Assembly: GCA_020466095.1 (NCBI GenBank) | Contig: CM035807.1 | Coordinates: forward strand, 77,145,367 to 77,209,366 | Reading direction: 5' to 3' | Length of the DNA: 64,000 bases | Source: Chlorops oryzae | Taxonomy: Eukaryota > Arthropoda > Insecta > Diptera > Chloropidae | Shown: piece after piece, positions 35,322 through 46,128 of the stretch | Layout of the letters: every line of letters starts with the position of its first letter | How positions within the stretch are numbered: the first letter of the stretch is position 1 | Made by a program: the position numbers and the translations under genes | The notes under the pieces: model-generated | The model's database searches: none | Told to the model about the DNA's origin: nothing | Seen by the model: the letters and a program-made list of their open reading frames with translations, nothing else

Positions 35322-37569
35322 GATTCAACTTTATTTTACTGCAATAACTTAAACGATTAAAGAATTCAATAGACAGCAACTAGATTATTTACTTATATTT
35401 ATGCTTGGATCTAAAGGTTAATGACGCTTAATTAGTTACTATCAATTCATTTTAAATAATCGTTCAAAGTTGATTGCAGCCCGGTCAGATAAATGCATTT
35501 TCCAACACATTGGACATAAAAAAAAGAGAAAAAAGACGCAGTTCTAACTCAGAGAGAGGGCAAAAAAAATGGATTATTAATTTAATTACATTTATCAGCT
35601 GATATTCCCAAGAGTAAGGCCCCTGCCTTGACCTCTTTAGGAAGTTTTCTTTTTTTGTTGTTGTGCAAAGATCACATTTAAAATGCTCGCTTGACTTGCA
35701 TGTCATAATTTTCTTTTTGAACTGTCAACTCGTTTTGAGAACTCACATATGTGTCGCCTACAAGAACATATGTATGTACATACTTACGTCAAACGCATAA
35801 AATAATTTTTCACTTCATTAAGAAGACGAGACTTAAGTATCCCACAAAATACCTGCCTTATGTACAAATGGTAAAAAAAAAATACAAAATTGAAATCAGT
35901 CTAAAATGTTCCGAGCGCTGAGTTATTCCACTCTGCCTCTTCCCGATGAAAAGTTCAATTTTTTTTTTTTTGCTCTTTTTAAGTATTGAAATGCGATTTC
36001 ATTTAGAATATTTTGTTTACCCGCACGTTTTTTATTTATTTAGTTTTCAATTTTTTTTTAACTTTATTTATTTCCTCTCTTAACCAAAAGACAATACGGC
36101 AATGTACATATGTAGGAATATAAATACATATGTATGTACGTATGAATATTCGAACATTTCAAATGTACATACATACATATGTATGTATGTATATACTTCG
36201 GTAGGTTTTTGTGATTGTTGCTGTTTTTGTTGTTGTGTCATCTATATAGGTAGAGCTGCATATGTGTATATGTGTGTGTGTGTGCACGTTTGTCGGTACG
36301 TTAAAATAAGTACATACCTCAGCGTTATTGTCGTCTGTTCGCGAAACGTCATTTTAGACTTTGTCATTTGTCAGTTTTAGCTGAGCGCACACAAAACGCG
36401 CGATGATCGCAGCGCATAAAACGTTTTCTATCTGAACTATCCGGGCATTACGGCGTTACGTCGAGACATTTCGAGAGTGAATCGACTTATAGCCAGTACA
36501 CAATACAGTACGGTACGGTATCGCGTCAACCCGCGTAATCATCAAAGCTTTTGTTGTTCTGTTTGTTATTATTATTTTTTTTTTTTTTCAATCGTCTCTC
36601 TATCGTCAGATCGCCGAGTGAGCCTAAACGTGAACAGTCGGACATGTTTCGGAATATCAACCATCCATTTAATAGGAGTTCTTTGAAAAAATATTTAGAA
36701 AAAATATTTTCTCTGTAAAACAAAAAACAAAAAAAAAAACACGCGGCGAGTGAATTACCTGAATTGAAATCGTCACTCGTTGTTGGCAAGAGTAGCAATG
36801 AATCGTGGCTTTTTGATTATCGAGCCGGCTGTATTCGTCAAACTCGACGTCTGTGCGCGAGACTTTGCTGTGTAGTTGCAGTCAAGTGGGGAAAAGGTTT
36901 TTGCTTATTGCTTTAAAAGCTGCGTTTTCGTTTGTGTGATTTTCGCTGTTGATTTCGATTTTAGGCCGAAGACAAAAGTAAAAAAGAGAAAATTATAAAG
37001 AAATTAATTCGAATCGGAGATATTGTCATCAGTGTGAAAACGGATAAGCGAGGGAAATTGTTGTAAAGTTAACAAAATGAATTAAAAACTTACTCCACGT
37101 CAGCACTTTCAGTAGGGTACCGACAAGATCAAGATCACGTGCAGTATCCCCTGGTTATAGTGCCATTACCAATGCTTACAAACAGACAGTGCTTTTATTC
37201 CAAGAAGACTTTATAAGACTACATACTGCCATCCATAAATGATAACAATTTCAATCACGAACGAAGAGAATTAACTAAATTAACCCTAACAAGCCAGAAT
37301 GTCACGTGAATAGTCTTAGCCAGCAATTCTACACTGAGAGTCAAAGCAAACTGCATATATCTATCTAATAATTGCATGTTTTCGCATTAAAGCGATTTAA
37401 CCAAATCGTGTAAACGTGCTTTATCTGCGTAACTGACATTTTAATAATCACAATTGCCTCGCCATTTAAGTTTTCACTACAAAAATAATCACATTTTCCA
37501 CGACTCGCGTGTGAACTTTGATCGCTTTCGAAAATAAAATAAAAATATGCGATGGAGCATGGAACCGCA
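35322..37569 (+). other. Intron stretch with a CpG-containing, leader-like island
   Basis: About 36350-37120 is richer in CpG, carries an initiator-like TCAGTT near 36371 and reads like the 5' untranslated leader of a fly transcript. No donor I trust closes it. TACATATG-type tracts lie at 36100-36195 and a short (TG)n at 36264-36281. It could be another alternative first exon of the host gene; I cannot show it. Confidence 0.3.
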
Positions 37570-37573
37570 TTAA

Positions 37574-37821
37574 CCCATTTGCGCCCTATGAAATTTATAT
37601 GCGACACCATTTTTAACTACGCCAAAAATTCTTCTGCTAATAAGTATTAGATAGAAGTTGCTTCATAAATATTTAGTATTTTTGTCACTACAATATATTT
37701 AATGGTTAATAAAAAGAAACCTCACTTCGTTCATACATATTTTGACGGTGGTGTTTCTGCTTTTAACACGAGAAATGGTTTGACAATTTTTTGTTTTTGC
37801 TTTTGTTTGGGTATTAATGGG
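37574..37821. mobile_element. PiggyBac-type MITE in a TTAA site
   Basis: TTAA flanks both sides (37570-37573 and 37822-37825). The ends are CCCATTTGCGCCC and complement CCCATTAATACCC. No reading frame. Confidence 0.7.
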
Positions 37822-38239
37822 TTAAGCCAAACCTTAGTATATCAAGAATGTTGATAGTTGTATTTAGATAAAATTTGAAATATCAAATAGTAATGAAAAA
37901 AAAATATTTTTTTAAAGCAATATTTTAAATGAAATTTTCATATAAACTAAACAGATTCAAGGGCAAAGCAGCCGTGAATCTCATCACAAGGAAACAAGTT
38001 GCATTATGAGATAAACTATTGTATTTGATGAGCCGTAAAGTACCTTTTTTATTGCACTTCTCGTTGATGCTCTTCCTGAGAGCAGTTTACACTTGAAATG
38101 GCATTTTTTTTTGTCACTAATTACATGACTGAATAACTTTTTTTCTAAAAAAAAGCTCAAAAGTGATTCTGTGAAATTTAGAGATACCACACTTATGCGA
38201 TTTGAATCGATAATATGTATGCGAGTGGTTGAAGTTTAA

Positions 38240-38324
38240 CCCTCATTTCTTTTGAATGCAGTAATTGTTATATAAAGATGATAAAATGCTTATTAACATA
38301 ACGCTGTGAGTGGTCGTAGATGGG
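38240..38324. mobile_element. Short TTAA-flanked MITE
   Basis: TTAA at 38236-38239 and 38325-38328 brackets an 85-bp segment with ends CCCTCATT and complement CCCATC. It is similar in style to 37574-37821 but with shorter pairing. Confidence 0.45.
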
Positions 38325-38520
38325 TTAAACGGAAACATTAGCCACCAAAAAGCAAAAAAAAAATGTTTTAAAATTTCGTAATATCGGATCCGAAAACATG
38401 AAATTGATTCACTGTTGCCACTTTTTAGTCGGTATATTGCCCGAATGTTTTAAAATAAGGCTTAAACTCCTTTAAATATGATTTTGAAATCTTCTAAAAA
38501 GAAACACTTGGACGGGATTT

Positions 38521-38664
38521 ACACTGCAAGACATTTCGATAATCGAAAATTTTTTTGTTGGCTAGGAAGGTGTAGCGATGTGATGTGGAAGCATTTCGCT
38601 CTCTTCCTCCTGCGTCTCTTGTGAACAAAAAAAAATGTTTTTCTACCGAAATGTCTTGCAGTGT
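38521..38664. mobile_element. 144-bp hairpin MITE
   Basis: The left end ACACTGCAAGACATTTCG is perfectly inverted at the right end. A short AT-rich extension pairs further. The unpaired centre is about 65 bp. No clear duplication of target. Confidence 0.7.
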
Positions 38665-38935
38665 GTAGAGCGAATTGGTCCTTAAGTCTTTCCTGAAGAT
38701 CAGAAATTTCCCTAATTCAGGAAAGATTCTCCTTAGGTAGTAGATTATTCCCCGGCTATTAGCACCATGAAAAATGCATGAAAAATAGTGCTTATAAGTG
38801 GGGCTTTTCGTATTAAAATTAAGAGCAAATGACACAAATTCACGTGCTTATCAGCAGGGAATACCTATATCCGGGGTGCATTTATCCGGGGAATACTATA
38901 ACAGTAAATCCGTACAATTATGGTACTGAAAAAAT

Positions 38936-38975
38936 GTCCGCTTAAGAGGGGTTTCCGCCTGTAGAGAGTACACTG
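38936..38975 (-). repeat. Solo pogo/Tigger-like terminus
   Basis: Read on the minus strand, CAGTGTACTCTCTACAGGCG leads into CTTAAGCGGACA, which resembles the termini of the 33424-35319 element. No partner end was found. Confidence 0.4.
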
Positions 38976-41900
38976 TTTTGAAATAGTGATAGAGATTTCT
39001 ATTGCCATAGGCGGGGATTCATCTCATTTTCATTGAACCAAAACCTGCTTTTCTGAGTCAATACTTATTCCTTTAAGTCTCCTCTAGATATCAAAGTGAA
39101 CGCTCTGACAGCTCAATAAATGTTTTATACTTATAGCTGTGTGAAGCTATCTCGCTTGTTATGCCAAATGCCTTGAAAAGTTAATGATTAAACAAACATA
39201 AATATACCAACAGCTATCAACATCTAATTAAACCGACTCGAACTTTCCAAGCAAAGCACTAAAAAACACCTGTCAATTTAACGAAAATATGAATTTAAAA
39301 AAAAAACATTAAAAACTACTTTATTAATTGCGTTCGAATGAGAGTTAGTTAAATTATTCAATTTTTCACAGTTGAACAGAAATACGCGGAGATATTCTAT
39401 CAAAGATTCCAACCGAAATGGATCCTGCTTTGGCTTAAAAGACTCCCTGCACTTGTGTCTGCATGAAATCAAATTCATTTGTTCAAGTAAAATTATACAA
39501 AAAAATCTTCAAAAATTACAATTCTCCGTTCTTTTTTGTCCGTTATTTATTGGATTATTAACCGAAAAAGAATTTCCAACACCAAATTCACTCGAAATTA
39601 TAAAAAGAATTCTGCGCTAAAAATACTTGAGTCCATTAACTCAGCAAAAAAAAAAGACATTTTTTAATACATACATACTTATAAACATACATACATATGT
39701 GTTTACAAAAATATATATGTACATAAACCAAAAATCGAATGAAATGTTTTGTCAGCCGAAATTTATGGTACAATGCCATGTCCGCATGATGGAAAAGTTA
39801 CACACAAAAAAGTCTCATATGCGATTTTAAAATAAATAAATAATTTTTTTTAAAATAAATTCCAAGCCCCATTTACACAATTTAGCGTCTTCAACCGCTC
39901 TCACGACTGTTTTTGTTTATTTAAAAAACCCAAAAAAAAAAAAAAATACTTAAAAAAAGGCAGGCCGCCAAAAAGGCAACCTGTTCATTTGACTTTTTTC
40001 TCCTCAATTTGAACTTTCTTCGCATTTGTAATAGAAGCATGCCAAATAAAAGCAAATGAAAATGAAAATGAATGAGAAAAAGAATGAGAAAAGAAAAACA
40101 AAAAAGGAAAATATCAAACAAAGCAATTTTCTGACGAATTCATGGATGTATGTATGTATGTACGCGTGTATGGCTCATTCGCAGTCGAAAATCGACTTCC
40201 TCGGCCCGTCCGTCAATCGAAAATGAGATCGACTGTCAACTCGTTCGTTTGTTCTGTGTGTAATTTATAAATGGAATGACTGCATAAATGTCGATTCGCT
40301 GACAAAGACCATATTTCATTTTAGCTCTCCAACTCGCCAAAAATACTCACTCATAAAACCCCCTTAGCAGCATAGCCCCATGGTCCCATGCGCCGCGGCT
40401 ACTCACTTGAAGGCATTTAAGCACTTTTCCCGTCGGTTCAGGAAAAGCACTTGAAATGTTTTCAAAATTTTTCTTCTTTTTTTTTTTGTATTCCCGAAGC
40501 AAATGAAAACGAAAATGAAATGGAAAAATAAAGAAAAATGCAGAATCGAATGAAACAAAAACATGAAAATAAGAAAATCCATCAGCGAAAGGTCTCCGTA
40601 TGTGCTTTAAGATTCAATTGATTTCAAGTGATGGACACTATTCTGGTATTTTGTGGTCTCAGTGCAGAAAGAGACAGACAGAGAGTAGAGTGCCCAATCA
40701 GTTTTAAGTCTATTTTTATTTATCGAGAACTTTTTTGCATTTATTATTTGGAATTTTTGGTGTTGAAAAGTTTCTTGCGTAAAATGAAGACAAATTTTTT
40801 CTTAACGCATAAACTTGGTTCAAGTGTGAAAAGAAACTTTTGCCTTATGAGAGCAGTTCTTCGAATTTTCTTCAAAAAATCTCAGAGACATTGCTTAGGC
40901 TTTCGAAAAAATTCCAAAATGGTTTGCCATATATGCTCAGGCATTTGCTCGTATTCATAAAAGTGAGATGGATCTCTGACTTGAGTCAATCGAGATAGAG
41001 CTTAAATACCTAATATCAAACTAAGCAATTGCTCAGAGACTCGAGGAAAAGGTCTGATCTAATCTTTATGCATACGAACCATTGTTGCCAGCTGTTTGGG
41101 GTTACGTATATCCTCTGAATGTCTCAATATACGGCCAAAATTCCTTTAGATTCGATTTTGAAATCTTTTAAAAACTAAAACTTTGTCCCCTTCGGGTTTC
41201 TTTCCACTTCACAGCGGAATATTTGGTAAACGATGACATTTTTAACCCAAAAATTAATTCGTAAATTCAGTTCCGCTGAACTTGAAATAGGTAATGAGTG
41301 GCCATTCCGCTTACCACAGCATCGGTTGCGTATGCTGATCCATATTCAAAAAGAGCTTGAACTCATGAAAAAATGCCTTACTCCTGCATGTGTGTATATC
41401 GTCAGAATTTCAGATTCACCTTTTAAACATTCGACGAATTTGTCATCAGAAAGTTTAACCGATGAATTTCACCAGGCATCTACGTGTTGAGATTCATCGA
41501 TTCCGTAATGAGTAGAACTCTCCTACAATGGAGAAATTTCCCTTAATTTAGAGGAGATAGGTACCCCTTTAAAGGCACCAATAATTTGAGGCATTCTCTT
41601 TCTTATTTCCGGGGAATAGGTATTCCTGTATTCGAAAAATGTTTACGACACGTCTGTGAGTAATTTGAAACTAAAGATGTAGAAAAAGGGAGCAGCGGAT
41701 CTACAGAACGATATACGGACGCGACAAAAACTGATATTTTTTTCTCGAACCGATCATATTAGGAGTTCCAATGATGACAGTGATAATAATTTTTTTCTTT
41801 GAAATCATATAAATGAAATGAATGAATTTTCAATAAATCTTTAAAGCGCCCGTATCGCCCAACTGTTCAAATAATCACGAGAGTATATGCAAAGAGTATT

Positions 41901-42317
41901 TGAAATTCAAATGCTCAGAGAGCAAAAAAAAAAAAAAAAATGAAGTTTCAAATGCATAAAATATTTCCATAAACCGAATTGATTAAATGTTAGTAAATTC
42001 GTAATGGAATCAATAGAAAAATTTAATAACTAAATGGATAGCCAAATGGGAAAAGCTCGAAACTCCCGAATACGAATGCGAATTGAGTGTGCAAATAAAT
42101 GAAATTCAATAATACGAATGAAAAATTGAAGCATAACAAATAAGGTTTTCACGCGCCAGTCAACTAAGCAAACATTTGCCATTTGCGTAAAAAGTGTTGC
42201 GGAATAACAAAAAAAGTTGTTCTGAACAAAAAATAAGTCTCTTTTGTGTGCGTGTGTGTGTGTGACTGTCATTTGAACTCGATATGATGTACATACGTAT
42301 GAGTGTAAGATCAAGTG
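38976..42317 (+). other. Intron stretch with nothing assigned upstream of the alternative exon
   Basis: AT-rich with purine-rich GAAAATGA-type low complexity at 40045-40095 and 40500-40570 and a poly-A run at 41927-41940. Frames are short and unconvincing. Confidence 0.4.
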
Positions 42318-42357
42318 TATTTAAATAAAAATTTCAAATTCCGAAAAATTCAGTGCG
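42318..42357 (+). promoter_or_regulatory. Possible core promoter of the alternative first exon
   Basis: An AT-rich TATA-like stretch (TATTTAAATAAAA, from about 42319) lies roughly 30 bases before an initiator-like TCAGTG at 42350-42355. That is the spacing of a TATA/Inr promoter. A transcript starting here would have a 5' leader of about 170 bases rich in AAACGAAA-type sequence before the ATG at 42525. This is pattern matching only, since TATA-like sequence is common in AT-rich DNA. Confidence 0.25.
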
Positions 42358-42524
42358 AGCAAATAAAGTGCAAACAATCGAAACACACTTGAAACGGAAA
42401 TGAAAATGTTTTACAATAAAGAACGAAACGAAAAAGAGAGCAATTTTATATAATACGAAATTCGAGGAACAACAACAAAAAGCAAATAATTCACGCCTTC
42501 TATTGTTTCGTTTGAAATATAATT

Positions 42525-42873
42525 ATGAAAAATCGAAATATGATCGAGTCTGTCGTGTCAGTTAGTCCAGGCAACAATAATGGCGGAAACGGAAACGGCA
42601 GCGGCAGCGGCAACGGAAACGGAAATGTTCCAAATGGCAATGGCAACAGTAATAATAACAACAACAGCAAGCGGAACATTAGCAGCAACAATTTCAATTG
42701 TGGTAACACTAATGCAACAAAACCGACAAAGCCGACGAAAAATAGCGCCACGAGTTCACCGACGTTGCACGCCACCACCGCAGCTAATGCCACTAATGGA
42801 CATCAAAGTTATCCATCGATAACGGCAACGTATTGGTTACCACCACCTAATCCGGCGCCATATTTAGTTCCAG
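42525..42873 (+). CDS. Candidate alternative first coding exon of the same Bruno/CELF gene (Gly/Asn-rich N-terminus)
   Basis: The ATG at 42525 has an in-frame TGA just upstream (42513-42515) and no convincing acceptor before it, so this looks like a first exon. It encodes 116 residues plus one base: MKNRNMIESVVSVSPG, then a GNGNGSGSG/poly-Asn tract, a KPTKPTK stretch, Ser/Thr/Ala-rich sequence and a distinctive YWLPPPNPAPYLVP end. It stops at the donor CAG|GTAATT (42873/42874). The exon leaves phase 1 with a G, exactly like exon C, so it can splice in frame to the same RRM2 exon. The protein would then lack RRM1. The coding nature of low-complexity repeats is hard to prove by eye, but the donor, phase and non-repetitive C-terminal motif argue for it. 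It could alternatively be a first exon of a nested gene. Confidence 0.66.
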
Positions 42874-44399
42874 GTAATTAGTGCAATGCAACAAAAAAAC
42901 AGCAGCACCATTAACAAAACTGAAACGAAACCAAACGAAATGAAATGAAAAGAAATCCTTTGCAAAAGGATACGTTGGCCATTGGTAGTTGGTCGTTGTT
43001 CGTTGGTTTTCGGGTGCATGAAACTATTTCGATATATGACGCTGCTTTTGTTATCCTGTTTTTGTTTACTTCTGGTTTCAGTTTTTCTCTACACTCTTCT
43101 GTGTGTGTGTGAGCTCTGTTTTTTTAATCAAAGCTCTTGCTAATGGCAATTTTGTTCTTTTGCTATTTGCGGCAGAAGTGAAAATACAAAATTACAATTT
43201 TGCGCCGCTGCGGTTTGTTTTTGTTGTAAATCTGTTGAATTATTTCGATTGGAGCCAATTAAATACAGTATTGTAATTGATTTTCGAAGGCATAACCGAA
43301 TGAAGAGCTAATTTTGTTAGCAATTTTTAATTTTTTTTTTAAATAATATTGCTCGTCGTTCTGTATTGATTGATCTTAGCGTCGTCGGCAGAAGGAAAAC
43401 AACTCGCTGGATTTAACCGTCAAACGTTGTGGAAAAAATCATATTGAGTGGGCTTAAAAGGCCGACAATATTCACCTTGCAACTGGTTCCGCAAAGAACA
43501 ATTTCGTGGAGGCCCTAAATGGACCTTAATCTGCCAGACAGACAAAAACAATGAGAAAGAAGGCCTTTAACGGCAATGGGCAGCATTTTTGCAAAAGCAT
43601 TTCCGATAGTCTCCCCAATTTGGATGTACAACGTCAAGTTTTAAAACTACTATTTTGTTAGAGAAGATCTGTGAAGACTATTTATATGAATTTTTTCTCA
43701 ATCTCAAACAACATTAGGGTTCGTAGTCTTCAACTCAGTATAAGAACTTTGAAAGCTTAAATTTTGAAATATATTCTAAAAGCCTCCATGCCAGTTTAAC
43801 TCAATCAAATACCTTTGTTTTATTTGAATTTTTCAAAAGATTTCATATAAAAAAAATAAACTTGGTTTAAACTCTTCTGAAGACTATCATTTGAAAGTTT
43901 AAACCTTAAAAAAGTTTCGATGCTATGAGCTTTAGAATAAAATCAGATAAAAATTAATATCTCTTTGTGTGCTCGCACGGTTAATAACCGTCGGTTATGC
44001 GAGCAATCAGGATTGAGCCTTATTATGACATTGTATTCCGAATAAGGCCAAAGGGAGGCAGTTTATAAAACGTCTCTACTGAATACTTTTATTTTTTTTT
44101 TTTTTTTAGCAATTTTTGTGCTTTCTGTACATTTTTGGATTAAGAAAAGAGTAAACTAAAATTTGAACAATCCCAAATCTCTCTAAATCAGTGATGGCCA
44201 ACATCGTAAACATCCATAATTGTGTGTGTAAATGCGCTGTCGACTTCGCTGTGAGTTCCCTGTAGGAAGAGTGGGGTAGCGAGTAGTTCTCGAGTATAGG
44301 AAAAAGAACTAGTACGCGAGTAGAGACACGGACAGTAGAACCTAACTATTGGCATATTCAACAGTTCAATTTTTCCCACACATTAGTCTAATATATTTG
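42874..44399 (+). other. Intron following the alternative first exon
   Basis: The donor GTAATT opens it. It contains AAACGAAA-type low complexity, a short (GT)n at 43101-43112 and poly-T at 44093-44108. No transposon end or gene recognised. Confidence 0.4.
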
Positions 44400-44490
44400 C
44401 TGCGCGTGAGTCAGATAGGTCCATGACGTAGTGAAAGCGTATTCGCTTGGCAATATGAAGGGCTCGAGTTCGATTCCTGTCGAAGGCGAA
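44400..44490 (+). repeat. tRNA-like SINE head, plus orientation
   Basis: GAGTTCGATTCCTG is a good B box. A weak A-box-like TGACGTAGTGAA lies about 45 bp before it. It resembles the head at 9500-9590 in sharing a TTGCTGCG-type lead. Confidence 0.45.
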
Positions 44491-44686
44491 AAAATTTGGA
44501 AGAATGACATGTTTCGAAAAACTCAAATAATTGGATTGAAAAACAAGTCTTCACCAATGCTGTCTCACAACTTTGCGCACAAATTCGTTCAACATTTCCT
44601 GCCAATTTGAAACCTTTCTTTTTTATATATTTGCTTTTTATTCCTCTTAGGATTCCAATTTTTACTAATAATTTAAAAAAAAAATC

Positions 44687-44774
44687 GGCGTTCGCTTGGC
44701 CCGGGATTTGAACCTGGGTCCTTCGGATCGCGGGGTGCACGCGCTACGCTGTGAGCTACGACAGCGCGAGCCGG
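44687..44774 (-). repeat. tRNA-like SINE head, minus orientation
   Basis: On the minus strand TAGCTCACAGCG is an A box and AGGTTCAAATCCCGG a B box at near-normal spacing, with a T-rich run shortly after, as in pol III transcripts. It converges with the head at 44400-44490. Confidence 0.55.
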
Positions 44775-45672
44775 TCCCCATTCTATCAACGTAGTATAGC
44801 AAATTTACTGAACTGGCCCTGTTGCCTCTACTTCTGCACTAGTTCAAACGCGACTGTCGATTTTCGAATGGCACCTCAGAGTAAAAGTTTACAGTTCAAT
44901 GCATTGGCGGGGAAATTACGAGCGAGTAGTACTGTTGATTTGGGAAGTAGTCAAAGAATACTTCTGCACTAGTTCAATTTCCTACAGGGTTAATTTGATT
45001 TGCATTGACGAAGTTCATTTTTTACACACACGAACGCAGCCGACCGGTTTTCGCACGAATCGGTATACGCTATACGTGTGCGACTGCTGCTCTACCCTTC
45101 AGTACGCGGAGCTACTTCCGAGCTAACGAAATCGCTAACTATTGGGTTTTGGGGGGTAGTTCCTCGTCAATCTACTTTGAATGTTTTTCAGCGGAGAATT
45201 TAACACGGCGATGTCCTAGGCGGTAGGCAATCGCCACCGCTTCGCTTACCCTTATCACCTCAAATAGGTACCCCGAAGTAGGCATTCACTTCGCTGATAG
45301 CAAGTAGGTTGCTTTTTCAGTGGGGCTTCTACTAAATGGGCCTGACAATATCTGCTCGAAAAGTATGACAAAATCGTCAAGTCGGCAGCACTGAATAAAA
45401 GCAAAATATACAGCCAAAGAATCGAAAAAACAAGAGGGATAATTTTTGCTTTTGTTTTTCGTGTAGCAGTTGTCATATTTCGTACTTGCTATAGATTACA
45501 CGCAACCCTACTTTGGGTTAGTGATATAGGTACCAACGAGTAGGTACCGAAATGGTTAGCCCAAATACGGCAATAGCCACTTTCCGTACTGAAGGGTAAA
45601 TGTAACTAATTTTCGTCTATGCGGCTTAGTCGAAGAAGTCTTTTTATTGGCCTGGTAGGAGGCACCTAATCC

Positions 45673-46128
45673 CAGAGAAAAAACCACTTAAAATCAATAA
45701 AAACCACATCGATTCAACAAGAAACGTTAATGAAAGTCTAGTAATGTAGAAAATTGTTATTTCAATATGGAACAGCATTAAATTAATTAATATCGACGAT
45801 TTGAATATAGAAACGATGTATAAATAATATTTTGCTGTATTGAATTAATATTAGATTCATATTGAACTCATGTGGAATGTAGAAAACATTGACTTGAAGA
45901 GTTTCCATATCAATTTGAAAACGTTTCTTATTGATTCAATAATTTGTTACGTAAATTTCAACATAAAATCAATGTTACTTCAATATACTCCACGACATAT
46001 ATATAAACTGCATCAAATCAAAGTTGAAAATTGTTATTTTAACATCTTTCAGTATTATTTTTCTTCTATGTTGAAAATTATTGAATTAATATGGCTCGTT
46101 TTTGATTTTAAGTTGCAAATTTTCCCTG
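45673..46128 (-). mobile_element. MITE copy 2 (uninterrupted sister of the 22273-23246 copy)
   Basis: The ends CAGAGAAAAAACCACTT and complement CAGGGAAAATTTGCAACTT are imperfect inverted repeats sharing ACTTAAAATCAA-type sequence. The body matches the reverse complement of copy 1 along its full length (456 against 455 bp after removing the insertion). The CAGRG end is hAT-like; no clean 8-bp duplication remains. Confidence 0.8.

Noticed and set aside
42500..42793. Leu/Pro-rich minus-strand frame opposite the alternative exon
   Set aside because: It is the complement of the GGAAACGG/AACAAC repeats. Only the plus strand has a matching donor and phase.
44260..44995. TIR element with CCCTGTAGGAA ends
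   Set aside because: Only 11 bp pair and the flanks do not duplicate; the interval also contains two SINE heads, so the pairing may be chance.
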